NCBI GenBank assembly: GCA_017650045.1 | Contig: JAGCFP010000043.1 | Location: 1 to 64,000, forward strand | Direction of reading: 5' to 3' | From: Bacteroidaceae bacterium | Lineage (GTDB): Bacteria; Bacteroidota; Bacteroidia; Bacteroidales; Bacteroidaceae | DNA length: 64,000 nt | Shown here: piece by piece, positions 33,631 through 42,072 of the stretch | Layout: every line of letters begins with the position of its first letter | Position numbering within the stretch: position 1 is the first letter of the stretch | The notes under the pieces: generated by a model | What the model was told of the DNA's origin: nothing | The model's database searches: none | What the model saw: only the letters and a program-made list of their open reading frames with translations | Program-made: the position numbers and the translations under genes

Positions 33631-35583
33631 TTAATAACTGACATAGATATACTCTGTCTTTGAACCAATATATGAAGTAGCGCTATAAACGCGGCATGTT
33701 AGAGCCAATACACCAGATTGGCCACTATTCAGATAAACACTGACATTACCAATGGGACTATTAGCAGTATTAGGGGTTACATACCAGCTATTACATGTAC
33801 CTGTATATGATCCACTCCAATAATAATCGTATGAGGTGTTATAGGGAGAAGCTGTAAATGTTGTGCCTACATAGCCTGTTCCACCAGAATCAAGCGATGT
33901 TTGACCTCCAGTAAGAGAAACAGAACCGGAATTAGGATAACTTACGGACTGTGCCATAGATAGGGCTGAGTACATATTCAGCAAGCCATGACCAACTTGA
34001 CTGTTCCATGTACCGCCTTCTTTTGAGGTAGAACTAAAAGTATAGGGTAGTGACTTGTTGGCTGAGCTTTGAAGAATGAAACCAACTTCATCATAATATA
34101 GATTGGGGTTCTTAGCCAGTATTAATGCTGCCACACCAGAGACATGAGGTGTTGAAGCTGAGGTGCCCCAGAAATCAGAAATATAAGTGTTTCCCGTTGT
34201 TGTAGTAGGGATGTTGCCCCCAGGGGCTACAATATCAAGGTTCGTTCCATAATTACTAAAGTTTGATCTATATCCATTATAAGAGGTAGCCCCAACTGCT
34301 ATAACTCTACGTTCGGGAGTGTAACGTGCAGGGAAACGCATTGTGGATGAATTATCATTTCCTGAACTGAATACTAAAATACACCCTTTCCCATCTCGTC
34401 CATTCGTTATGGAATAATTAATCGCAGAAGAAAGTGAAGTAGAAAAAACAGATTGGAATCCCCATGAATTATTGATTACATGAGCTCCCTGATTAGTAGC
34501 TTTAATAATTAGTTCTGCAGCTTTCGCCTGACTGGCCGCATCATCATTAAAAAAATGACTCAATGACATAATCTTAACTCCTGAAGCAATTCCTGCTATA
34601 CCTATGGTATTATTTGTAACAGCACCTAAGATTCCTGCCACATTTGTTCCATGTGAATTATAAACAATACTTGGACTAGAATTATTCACCCCATCCCAAC
34701 TAAAAGAATGAAATGTCAAATCCGAGTGTGTCAACTCAACACCCGCATCAATTACCGCTATTATGATATTGCTTGCATTGGGTATGAGGTTTGCATTGGC
34801 AGCTTCGTTGTAATTAATGTCATAATTTGGCGAATAGCTACCATATTGGTTTTGGTATTGCAGGTTCCACTGGGAGTTGTATAACGAATCATTGGGGGTA
34901 GCTAAAGCAAAAGACATGAATGAAGGCTCCGTTGCTTCGAACAATCCTGTTTCATATAAACTATTCGCAACCTCAAGCGCATTCCCTTTAGAATCTCTGT
35001 TACATGCCAAAACATACATGTCAGGCAATTCTTCATATCTACTTATGATATTAACTTTAGATTCTTGGGCTAATTCCTCCAATATTTTCAAATCGCTTGT
35101 TTTATTTAGAAATACGTAAAACAGGTTTGTCAAAGGGAAGGTATCTTTTCCATTGTCAGCATAATAATATGGAGCTGCATAAACCACTCCCGGAATATCA
35201 TATGCTCTTTCTGGGCTGATATCAGCTTCTACGGTCAAATGATTTAAAAATGCTTTTGATTCATCGCCATCTGTGAGGTCGATACCACTATGGTAATATT
35301 TTTTGATAGATGATGGTTTATAGCCTATCTTTTCCCTTTCTAAATAGGCAATAATAGCATCTTTGTCTGATGTTTTGATAATAATATAAGACTTATTAGG
35401 TACTTGCTTTATCGGCATTTTTTCTCCTCGATACCAATAATAGTCCATCTTTTCAGAATCTTCACCTACTGTACGAGTGTTAACCTTATCAATTTCTGAG
35501 AAAACCTTCATGTCATCTTGACAAGAAAACATGGTCAATGCTAATGAAATAAAAGCTAATAATAAAAAATGAGAATTTTTCAT
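33631..35583 (-). CDS. S8 subtilase lipoprotein
   Basis: The protein is 650 residues with a lipobox (TMFSC, Cys21). Residues 45-225 are an N-terminal prodomain-like region made of two similar alpha/beta halves. The peptidase domain spans about 255-545 with the triad Asp279 (AVIDAGVE), His311 (NSHGTNVAG) and Ser475 (WGTSASTPHVSG), plus oxyanion Asn409 (SSGNDN). The tail (about 555-650) is an Ig-like domain. The layout recalls fervidolysin-type subtilases of Bacteroidota. Lipidation implies attachment to the cell surface or periplasmic face. It is preceded in the same operon, by 36 bases, by a small lipoprotein homologous to its prodomain. Base composition is more A/T-rich than neighbours. Confidence 0.9.
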   Translation of the reverse strand: MKNSHFLLLAFISLALTMFSCQDDMKVFSEIDKVNTRTVGEDSEKMDYYWYRGEKMPIKQVPNKSYIIIKTSDKDAIIAYLEREKIGYKPSSIKKYYHSGIDLTDGDESKAFLNHLTVEADISPERAYDIPGVVYAAPYYYADNGKDTFPLTNLFYVFLNKTSDLKILEELAQESKVNIISRYEELPDMYVLACNRDSKGNALEVANSLYETGLFEATEPSFMSFALATPNDSLYNSQWNLQYQNQYGSYSPNYDINYNEAANANLIPNASNIIIAVIDAGVELTHSDLTFHSFSWDGVNNSSPSIVYNSHGTNVAGILGAVTNNTIGIAGIASGVKIMSLSHFFNDDAASQAKAAELIIKATNQGAHVINNSWGFQSVFSTSLSSAINYSITNGRDGKGCILVFSSGNDNSSTMRFPARYTPERRVIAVGATSYNGYRSNFSNYGTNLDIVAPGGNIPTTTTGNTYISDFWGTSASTPHVSGVAALILAKNPNLYYDEVGFILQSSANKSLPYTFSSTSKEGGTWNSQVGHGLLNMYSALSMAQSVSYPNSGSVSLTGGQTSLDSGGTGYVGTTFTASPYNTSYDYYWSGSYTGTCNSWYVTPNTANSPIGNVSVYLNSGQSGVLALTCRVYSATSYIGSKTEYIYVSY

Positions 35584-35619
35584 ACTTTTGGTAGTTTTTA
35601 TTGTTTATAATTAGGCTGA

Positions 35620-36333
35620 TTAACATAATGCACTTGCTCCAAGCCCATGGGAGCATGGCTGTGACCAAAGAACTTTACCAGACTCATGTATCTTATTTGC
35701 AATTTCCCAAGTACTCCCTTCAGAATCTTTTGTACACCATATGAAATAGATGTTGAAGAGATCTGTTCTGCCCATAATCTCGACCTTATAGTCTTTTATT
35801 ATCTCTTCTAATGCAGACATGGAGCCACCGAATGATACCATGATTTGATTTGATATAGCGAATGGACTTCCACCCCAGACATTTGTCACAAGTGGGGAGA
35901 TATAGATAGCATCAGTGAGCTTCTCTTTAAGGGTCTGGCATGGGATGTCGACTCTTATCCAACGACAATCATCAGGATAGTCATAAGCACTCCCTTTTTC
36001 AATAATCAAGTTGGTCTTTTCGCTATAATCACCCACTTCGATAGTAGAACAATCAACGCCAAGTTCATTTAAGCTATTAAACAGGGATTCTTTGTCTTTC
36101 TCATAGAACAATACAAATGAACTATTCTCCACATAGGAAAGATATATTTTATACCCGTTTTTATACTCGCCGTACCAGTAATAAGGCCGGTCGTCAGCGT
36201 CCCGTGTTTCCACACCTTTGACGCTACTGCTCGTTTCTTGTGGCAGAAGAATTTCTTCTTCCGTATCATTGCTGCATGCTGCAAACAGCGGCAGCATCAG
36301 CGTCATCATAAATAAATAAACAAATCGTTTCAT
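35620..36333 (-). CDS. Free-standing homologue of the subtilase N-terminal region (putative propeptide-like inhibitor)
   Basis: The protein is 237 residues with a lipobox (FAAC, Cys20). Its whole mature part aligns by eye with residues 45-225 of the subtilase next downstream: YYWYGEYKNGYKI versus YYWYRGEKMPIKQ, VEIMGRTDLFNIYFIWCTKDSEG versus VNIISRYEELPDMYVLACNRDSKG, and EIANKIHESG versus EVANSLYETG. No peptidase domain follows; the protein ends CSHGLGASALC. Free propeptide relatives can act as subtilase inhibitors or folding helpers, which is my inference. Divergent in detail, so not a simple recent duplicate. Confidence 0.75.
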   Translation of the reverse strand: MKRFVYLFMMTLMLPLFAACSNDTEEEILLPQETSSSVKGVETRDADDRPYYWYGEYKNGYKIYLSYVENSSFVLFYEKDKESLFNSLNELGVDCSTIEVGDYSEKTNLIIEKGSAYDYPDDCRWIRVDIPCQTLKEKLTDAIYISPLVTNVWGGSPFAISNQIMVSFGGSMSALEEIIKDYKVEIMGRTDLFNIYFIWCTKDSEGSTWEIANKIHESGKVLWSQPCSHGLGASALC

Positions 36334-36385
36334 TGTAGTAGCATTTTAATCATTAAACAAAAACTTCGTGTGTGAATGCACATCG

Positions 36386-36393
36386 CAAAGATA
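36386..36393 (-). promoter_or_regulatory. -7 box for the subtilase operon
   Basis: Minus-strand TATCTTTG, full match, 52 bases upstream of 36333. Confidence 0.55.
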
Positions 36394-36508
36394 GGGGTTT
36401 ACTGCATAGCCACCAAAGAAAAAGTCTGACAAGCGAAATTAGAAAGCGGTTGATAATCAGGCTATTCGTTTTTAGAAGTCTGACAAATGAAGAAAAATGC
36501 TTTTGCAT

Positions 36509-36625
36509 CTTCTCAGAAACGCAGGCAATTATTAAAGAAATGTCCAGTGTTACTGCAAAAATGCTTCAATAATACCTATGGTAATGCTTGACATTTCTGC
36601 AACAACTCCTTGCGTTTCTGAAAAG
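36509..36625. repeat. 117-base imperfect palindrome
   Basis: Arms 36509-36523 and 36611-36625 pair at 14 of 15 positions. Inner arms 36537-36544 and 36590-36597 pair perfectly, and all pairs share one centre at 36567. It could be a folded RNA, a two-way terminator or a remnant of a small mobile element. Confidence 0.6.
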
Positions 36626-36736
36626 CTTTCTGACTTTTGGTAAATTAAGCACACTTGCTGTAATCTGGTAGAAATATAAGTCATGAAATCTGCATATGGT
36701 ATCTTTTGCAGTCTCGTGAAGACACCAAAATGTATA

Positions 36737-38161
36737 TCATTCCATCAGGAATAAATCGTCAAGGGTTACTTGATAATAAATTTCAGCAGCATACTGGTTC
36801 CTAAACAATCCATAAGGCGTAATCCAAGTTGGCAGAATACCACTTTTAGTATTGGATTCACGCTGAAATGCGGCTATACGATTCCTCATATTCATCGCTT
36901 CGCTTGCTGTAATAGTGTATAGAGCATAAGTGAATTTTATTTCACAGAGGTTTATCAGGTGGTCTGCTCGTTCTATTATCATATCAATCTGTGCTTTAGG
37001 AGATTGACTGCTGCGCCAAGAATAGTATTCTACAGCGATGCGATCAAGCCCTAATGCGTGGCGGATTTGAGCAATGTGCACATAGCATACATGCTCGAAT
37101 GCAAGCCCCATCCAGGTATTAAGTGCAGGAGTGTTCAGGTGCTGCTCCCAATAATCCTCGGAAGTAAGCTTCTTGGAGAAGTTTAAATGAAAGAGGCTAA
37201 AAAGATCTACTAACTGGTAATAAGCATCATTGGTTTTAGGCTTTCCGTTTCTCTTTGTCATATAGCGCCTGATAATGTCACAATGAACTAAATTCTCCAG
37301 TTGACTGGTAAGAGTGCCGCTTGATGGTATTTTCAATGCTTCGACTATTTCCCCTCTTGTCAATCCTTGCTTGTTCTTCCCCAACAGCTCTATTATACGT
37401 AGATATCCTTCGGGCGACTTGAACAGAGAAGCATACAGCCGATGATATTCTTGACCAAGTTCGGCATGTTTACTAAAATATAGCCGATCTATATTTTGCG
37501 CTAGGCTCTCACGACCATTTAGAAGACTTAAATAATAAGGTATGCCCCCAAACATCATGTAGGCTTCTGCTATAATTGAACGGGACCAATGGATGTTTCT
37601 TGACTCTAAATATTTCTCAGTTTCTCCAAGAGTGAACTGATGCAAGCATATAGAATGGGTTATTCTGTTGTGTAAGCCTCCGTGGTTGTCAATTATGTTG
37701 TCTATCATCCAGGATGTTGCAGAACCACAAACGATGAGAATTACATTGTTTCTCATGCATGCCCAAGTATTCCAGAAATAAGCCAAAGCACGTACAAAAC
37801 CAGATTTTGGGGTATCAAAGCATGGTAATTCATCTATATATATCACACACTTGCCATTGTCATTTCTATGCTCTAAGACTGATTTCAATAATTCGAATGC
37901 TTGAAGCCAATTCTTAGGTTGAGAGCCAGAATAGCCTGCTTGAATCAGCGAAGCGGTAAAAGAGAATAGTTGTTCATCTTTCTGTCCATCAATAATTCCT
38001 GTGGCTGAAAAGGCAAACTGATGGTCGAAAAACTGCTGAATCAAGTATGTCTTACCCACTCTTCGCCTTCCATATACAGCTACAAATTCTGCCCTCTCTG
38101 AAGAGCAGAGATCTTGTAGGATACTGATTTCTCTTTCTCGTCCTATAATCCCTTTTTCCAT
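36737..38161 (-). CDS. AAA ATPase of the archaeal-type/DUF234 family
   Basis: The protein is 474 residues. The Walker A is GRRRVGKT (about 31-38), Walker B is VIYIDELPCF (about 105-114), and ICGSATSW-like sensor residues (IVCGSATSWM) follow. Residues 265-330 form a winged helix (GLTRGEIVEALKIPSSGTLTSQLENL), and the C-terminal 130 residues are the DUF234-type nuclease-like domain (FEHVCYVHIAQ, AQIDMIIERADHLINLCEIKF with a D...E-K core). These genes are numerous in Bacteroidales and often mobile; biological role unclear. The promoter region contains two 52-base tandem palindromic repeats. Confidence 0.85.
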   Translation of the reverse strand: MEKGIIGREREISILQDLCSSERAEFVAVYGRRRVGKTYLIQQFFDHQFAFSATGIIDGQKDEQLFSFTASLIQAGYSGSQPKNWLQAFELLKSVLEHRNDNGKCVIYIDELPCFDTPKSGFVRALAYFWNTWACMRNNVILIVCGSATSWMIDNIIDNHGGLHNRITHSICLHQFTLGETEKYLESRNIHWSRSIIAEAYMMFGGIPYYLSLLNGRESLAQNIDRLYFSKHAELGQEYHRLYASLFKSPEGYLRIIELLGKNKQGLTRGEIVEALKIPSSGTLTSQLENLVHCDIIRRYMTKRNGKPKTNDAYYQLVDLFSLFHLNFSKKLTSEDYWEQHLNTPALNTWMGLAFEHVCYVHIAQIRHALGLDRIAVEYYSWRSSQSPKAQIDMIIERADHLINLCEIKFTYALYTITASEAMNMRNRIAAFQRESNTKSGILPTWITPYGLFRNQYAAEIYYQVTLDDLFLME

Positions 38162-38183
38162 ATTATATGCTTTTTACTTGTGA

Positions 38184-38191
38184 CAAAGATA
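38184..38191 (-). promoter_or_regulatory. -7 box for the AAA ATPase gene
   Basis: Minus-strand TATCTTTG, full match, 22 bases upstream of 38161. The -33 zone falls at the first 52-base repeat (minus-strand TTTG at 38215-38218, spacing 23). Confidence 0.55.
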
Positions 38192-38207
38192 AGGAAATCT
38201 TCAGAAT

Positions 38208-38310
38208 AAATCCCCAAAATCGCATATAAATTTCGAAAATGGGGAGTTATAAGTTCGATAAATCCCCAAAACTGCCTAAAAATTGCGAAAATGGGGAATT
38301 ATAAGTTCTC
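38208..38310. repeat. Two tandem 52-base repeats with inverted ends
   Basis: Copies begin at 38208 and 38260. Each has TCCCCAAAA on the left and GAAAATGGGGA on the right, a 15-base variable centre, and a TTATAAGTTC tail. TCCCCA/TGGGGA form a dyad in each copy. Placement over the -33 zone of the ATPase promoter suggests operator sites. Confidence 0.65.
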
Positions 38311-38369
38311 ATTTGCAAATATGTGGCATGTTTTTGTGTGAAGTCTATTTTTAAAAATGAATTTTCAAG

Positions 38370-38597
38370 AAAACACCTCACACCTCACCTTTTGGACGTA
38401 ATGCTTTAACATACATACACTTACAGCGGTGAGGTGTTGATGGCACTCCTCACCACACCTCACCTTCTTGAAGGGTTTTATAAAGTAATAAGGGTGAGGA
38501 GTGGTGAGGAGTGGTGAGGTGTCATTTCAACACCTCACCCTTAGGAATGCATGTAAATTATTAGTTAATTCGAAAAAGGTGAGGTGTGAGGTGTTTT
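38370..38597. repeat. 228-base symmetric inverted repeat with perfect 24-base ends
   Basis: The 24 bases at 38370-38393 are the exact reverse complement of 38574-38597. A second perfect pair, 38428-38440 with 38527-38539, and a third imperfect pair, 38455-38464 with 38503-38512, share the same centre (38483.5). The arms are built from GGTGAGG(A/T)GT units. No target duplication is evident. It may be a MITE-like element, a large folded RNA, or a multi-site protein-binding region. Confidence 0.8.
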
Positions 38598-38655
38598 TTG
38601 CATATTTCGTATGGAGAATAGGCATCTTACTACAACTAATATGTGCACCTTCATG

Positions 38656-38676
38656 CTCAGTCACGCGATGACTGAG
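38656..38676. repeat. Hairpin at the head of the 22-base array
   Basis: CTCAGTCA (38656-38663) and TGACTGAG (38669-38676) are perfect 8-base arms with a 5-base loop; the right arm lies in the first repeat unit. Confidence 0.6.
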
Positions 38677-38754
38677 TTAAGTCCTAACCTTGACTTAGCT
38701 AAATCCTAACGCTGACTGAACTAAGTCATAACGTTGACTGAGCAGAGAGATAAC
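38667..38754. repeat. Four tandem 22-base repeats
   Basis: Units at 38667, 38689, 38711 and 38733 each carry TGACT near the start and end in TAAC (three end TCCTAAC or TCATAAC). There are no spacers, so this is not a CRISPR array. It lies 50 bases past the P-type ATPase stop. Confidence 0.75.
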
Positions 38755-38803
38755 GTATCAATAGACAATACATCAAGTATGATCCCAATAAAGGAAGCAT
38801 TCT

Positions 38804-40762
38804 TTACACCCGCAACGCCCGCATGGCATTGAGCACTGCCAAGACGGTGACACCAACATCTGCAAAGACTGCCATCCACATGGTGGCAATGCCAAAGGCA
38901 GCCAATAAAAGTACGGCAACCTTGACACCAATGGCAAACCATACGTTCTGACGGGCAATAGACAAAGTGCGACGAGCAATCTTGATAGCTAAAGCAATCT
39001 TCGAAGGCTTATCGTCCATCAGCACCACATCGGCTGCCTCGATGGCTGCATCACTGCCTAAACCTCCCATCGCAAGCCCTACATCGGCACGTGCCAGCAC
39101 AGGCGCATCGTTGATGCCATCGCCCACAAAAGCCATAAAGCCATCTGTATGCTCATGCGCATACTGCTCCACCAATGCCACCTTATCTGTAGGCAAGAGC
39201 TCCGCATGGTATTCAGACAGTCCGAGTTTCTGCGCCACATGGGCAGCCACTGCTTTCCGATCGCCTGTAAGCATCACGATACGCCCTACACCTAAATCAC
39301 TTAATGAGGAGATGGCTTGGGCACTGTCATCCTTGATACGATCATTTATCACGATATGTCCTGCATAAACGCCATCTACTGCAACGTGGATAATGGTGCC
39401 CACATGCGTGCAGTCGTGCCACTGAGCGCCTATGGCTTGCATCATCTTTTCATTGCCTACGCATACCAACTGCTCTCCTACCCGAGCCCGAATTCCCTGT
39501 CCGGCTACCTCTTCGACTTCAGTCACACAACAGCCATCAGTAGCTTCCTCTGGGAAAGCATCACGTAGGGCTGCCCCTATGGGATGGGTGGAATAATGCT
39601 CCACATGAGCTGCCAAATGAAGCAACTGGTGTTCATCGAACTGGTCGGGATGCACGGCTTCTACAGCAAACTGTCCGTGCGTAAGGGTACCTGTTTTGTC
39701 GAACACCACAGTTCGCACCTTTGACAAGACATCCAGATAGTTGGCCCCTTTCACCAGGATACCACGACGCGAGGCTCCTCCAATGCCACCGAAGAATGTG
39801 AGGGGAACGCTAATGACCAAGGCACAAGGACAGGATACCACCAGAAACATCAAGGCACGATAGAGCCAAACGGCAAAGGTATCAGCAAAAGCTCCTGACA
39901 ACAATGGTGGAACAAAAGCCAGCAAAACGGCTGCCAACACGACAATCGGTGTATAGATACGCGCAAAGCGTGTGATAAAAGCCTCGCTCTTAGACTTATG
40001 CTCGCCAGCGTCCTGTACCAGACGAATGATCTTGGAAGCAGTGCTTTCGCCAAAATCCTTAGTGGTGCGCACACGAATCACGCCTTGGATGTTCACACAA
40101 CCAGAGATTACCTCATCGCCCACAGTAATCATACGAGGCATGCTTTCACCCGTCAGGGCAACAGTATTCAGTGAGGTTTCACCCTCTATCACCACACCAT
40201 CGAGGGGTACTTTCTCCCCTGGTCGGATGATGATGGTTTCTCCTATTGCCACCTGTTCCGGACTTATCGACAGTACTTGTCCTTCACGCACGACATTCGC
40301 CACATCGGGCCTGATGTCCATCAAATGCGAAATGCTCTCCTTGCTTTTTCCTTCAGCGTAGCCTTCAAAAAGTTCGCCCACTTGAAAGAAAAGCATCACA
40401 AATACGGCTTCTGGGAATTGTGTGGCAGCACCAGGCAAGAAACCTATACATAAGGCTCCAATGGTGGCCACAGACATCAGGAAATGCTCATTGAAGGCCT
40501 CGCCATGCAACAGCCCTTCTGCAGCCTCCTTCAGCGTATCATGCCCAATCAGTAAGTAAGGTATCAGATAGATAAACAGCAATTGCCAGGTGGAGAGGTG
40601 GAATGTATGCTCTATCAGTACGGCCACTATCAGTAGCACTGCACTGAGTATGATAAGCATTAATTTCTGACGCAAGCTTCCCTCATGATGATGCTCATGG
40701 TGATGCTCGTGATGCTGCTGGCAGCATTCATTCGATGCTTCGTGATGATGAGAAGATGACAT
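38804..40762 (-). CDS. Heavy-metal P1B-type ATPase (Zn2+/Cd2+/Pb2+ export type)
   Basis: The protein is 652 residues. The N-terminus is a His-rich tail (about 12 His in the first 28 residues, plus a Cys pair) in place of the usual ferredoxin-like metal-binding domain. Then come the membrane helices, actuator loop TGES (204-207), the CPC metal site at 311-313, phosphorylation motif DKTGT (355-359) and the hinge GDGINDAPVLARADVG. Overall it fits ZntA-like exporters. A perfect -7 box is upstream. The transcript runs toward the repeat-rich region. Confidence 0.9.
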   Translation of the reverse strand: MSSSHHHEASNECCQQHHEHHHEHHHEGSLRQKLMLIILSAVLLIVAVLIEHTFHLSTWQLLFIYLIPYLLIGHDTLKEAAEGLLHGEAFNEHFLMSVATIGALCIGFLPGAATQFPEAVFVMLFFQVGELFEGYAEGKSKESISHLMDIRPDVANVVREGQVLSISPEQVAIGETIIIRPGEKVPLDGVVIEGETSLNTVALTGESMPRMITVGDEVISGCVNIQGVIRVRTTKDFGESTASKIIRLVQDAGEHKSKSEAFITRFARIYTPIVVLAAVLLAFVPPLLSGAFADTFAVWLYRALMFLVVSCPCALVISVPLTFFGGIGGASRRGILVKGANYLDVLSKVRTVVFDKTGTLTHGQFAVEAVHPDQFDEHQLLHLAAHVEHYSTHPIGAALRDAFPEEATDGCCVTEVEEVAGQGIRARVGEQLVCVGNEKMMQAIGAQWHDCTHVGTIIHVAVDGVYAGHIVINDRIKDDSAQAISSLSDLGVGRIVMLTGDRKAVAAHVAQKLGLSEYHAELLPTDKVALVEQYAHEHTDGFMAFVGDGINDAPVLARADVGLAMGGLGSDAAIEAADVVLMDDKPSKIALAIKIARRTLSIARQNVWFAIGVKVAVLLLAAFGIATMWMAVFADVGVTVLAVLNAMRALRV

Positions 40763-40788
40763 AACTAACTATTTCTGATTTCTTGATG

Positions 40789-40796
40789 CAAAGGTA
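40789..40796 (-). promoter_or_regulatory. -7 box for the metal ATPase gene
   Basis: Minus-strand TACCTTTG, full match, 26 bases upstream of 40762. An 11-base palindrome CAACTAAGTTG (40811-40821) lies between this and the divergent promoter and could bind a regulator. Confidence 0.55.
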
Positions 40797-40818
40797 GGAA
40801 GTTCTTATTACAACTAAG

Positions 40819-40849
40819 TTGCAAAGTTCGTAGGGTATTATTATCTTTG
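40819..40849 (+). promoter_or_regulatory. Promoter of the PfkB kinase gene
   Basis: TTG (40819-40821), 20 bases, TATCTTTG (40842-40849). Transcription from here would begin near 40856, favouring ATG 40876 over ATG 40861. Confidence 0.6.
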
Positions 40850-40875
40850 CATGATAATAAATGATTCTTGGATTT

Positions 40876-41811
40876 ATGAAAAAATACAAACTTTGCTGCA
40901 TCGGACATATCACACAGGATAAAGTGGTGACACCTAACGATGTGGTGGAAATGCCTGGGGGTACGGCTTACTATTTCGCCAAAGCCATGAGTCGACTGGA
41001 TACCTCTGGATTCCAACTGATCACAGCGGTTGGTGAGGAAGGACTGCCTGCGGTAGAGGACATACAACAGGCTGGCATCGCAGTGGAATGTAACCAGTGT
41101 GAGCATTCGGTTTGTTTTGAGAACATATATCACAGCATCAATCAGAGCGACCGTACGCAGCGCGTGACTGCAATGGCTACTCCTTTCACTCTGGAGATGC
41201 TGAAAGCCGTAGATGCTGAGATCATCCATTTAGGAAGTCTGCTACAAACCGACTTTTCCTTAGAGGTTATTCAGTCGTTGGCTTCCAGAGGAAAGGTATC
41301 TGTGGATGTTCAGGGATTCCTCCGCGAAGTCAAGGGCGAAGAGGTATATGCCATCGACTGGAAAGATAAATTGGTGGCCTTACGTTATATTCACACGCTG
41401 AAGGCTAATCGTGACGAGATGCTGACCATCACAGGATGCGACGAGCCACATGAGGCAGCGTTGATGTTGGCTGATTGGGGCGTCAAAGAAGTGGTGCTGA
41501 CCTTTGATGAAGAAGGCTCTTTGGTCTATACCAAAGGTGAATTCATCGATATACCTGCCTACCCTACCATCAATGTAGTGGATGCTACAGGATGCGGAGA
41601 TACATATATGGTAGGTTACCTTTATCAGCGCAGTAAAGGTGCTCCTGTCTATGAAGCTGGTTGTTTCGCAGCAGCCATGTGTACCATCAAGTTGCAAGGA
41701 TATGGCCCTTTCAATGGTAGCGAACAGACTGTAAGACAGATCATGAGCAGCAGTAATTCGCTGGAGAAGTTGGTTGCCAATGTTAAGTTTGGCTATTCCA
41801 AGAGATTATAA
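40876..41811 (+). CDS. PfkB/ribokinase-family sugar kinase
   Basis: I choose ATG 40876 (MKKYKLCCIGHITQDKV) because the promoter leaves only a few bases before ATG 40861. The protein is 311 residues. The N-terminal strand and G-G-T block (MPGGTAYYFAKAMSRL) bind substrate. Near the end, VVDATGCGDTYMVGYLYQ is the PfkB signature with the catalytic Asp; a Cys replaces the usual Ala of GAGD. Substrate unknown; relatives phosphorylate sugars, nucleosides or inositol. Monocistronic with its own terminator. Confidence 0.85.
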   Translation: MKKYKLCCIGHITQDKVVTPNDVVEMPGGTAYYFAKAMSRLDTSGFQLITAVGEEGLPAVEDIQQAGIAVECNQCEHSVCFENIYHSINQSDRTQRVTAMATPFTLEMLKAVDAEIIHLGSLLQTDFSLEVIQSLASRGKVSVDVQGFLREVKGEEVYAIDWKDKLVALRYIHTLKANRDEMLTITGCDEPHEAALMLADWGVKEVVLTFDEEGSLVYTKGEFIDIPAYPTINVVDATGCGDTYMVGYLYQRSKGAPVYEAGCFAAAMCTIKLQGYGPFNGSEQTVRQIMSSSNSLEKLVANVKFGYSKRL

Positions 41812-41830
41812 GCAGACATATTCATATAGG

Positions 41831-41862
41831 AAAAGGAGGCACTGTGATGTGCCTCTTTTTTA
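41831..41862 (+). terminator. Terminator after the PfkB gene
   Basis: GAGGCAC and GTGCCTC arms (about 41836-41842 and 41848-41855) with A-run before and T-run after, 20 bases past the stop. Confidence 0.7.
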
Positions 41863-41878
41863 TGGTGGTATAGGGTAC

Positions 41879-41913
41879 AAAAAAATAGCCCCGTCTCACG
41901 ACGGAGCTATCAC
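41879..41913 (-). terminator. Candidate terminator of the galE transcript
   Basis: Arms ATAGC/GCTAT (41885-41889, 41906-41910) and CCGTC/GACGG inside. On the minus strand a T-run follows. It lies about 160 bases past the galE stop, implying a long 3' untranslated region; I see no gene in 41914-42072. Confidence 0.55.
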
Positions 41914-42072
41914 AACACAAACACAAAATAAAACACGACAAAACTATTATAATTACCTTATACTTAGGGAGTATAAATCTCTCATTTTATATTCACATAC
42001 CAAATGAAAGATATGAGGGTAATATAAAAACTTGTATCTTTTATTAGCTTATTCTAATAAATCTCTTCTTAC

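Larger units (their letters stand above)
36334..36736. other. 403-base gene-free gap with a long hairpin
   Basis: Contents are the promoter of the subtilase operon at its left end and a long imperfect palindrome at 36509-36625. An open frame of 66 codons on the plus strand (36372-36572) runs into the hairpin and looks like chance. Confidence 0.6.
38162..38803. other. 642-base gene-free region built of repeats
   Basis: Between the AAA ATPase start and the P-type ATPase stop there is no credible gene. In order it holds the ATPase promoter, two 52-base tandem repeats, a 228-base symmetric inverted repeat, and a hairpin plus four 22-base tandem repeats. Each is listed separately. Confidence 0.7.

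Noticed and set aside
36372..36572. 66-codon open frame on the plus strand
   Set aside because: Composition is not protein-like, it overlaps the promoter of the minus-strand operon and runs into a palindrome. No ribosome site or family.
38667..38754. Possible CRISPR array
   Set aside because: The 22-base units are contiguous without spacers, only four copies exist, and no cas gene is nearby.
41914..42072. Small gene or tRNA in the gap after galE
   Set aside because: The sequence is A/T-rich with no cloverleaf and no protein-like frame; it is best read as a 3' untranslated region.
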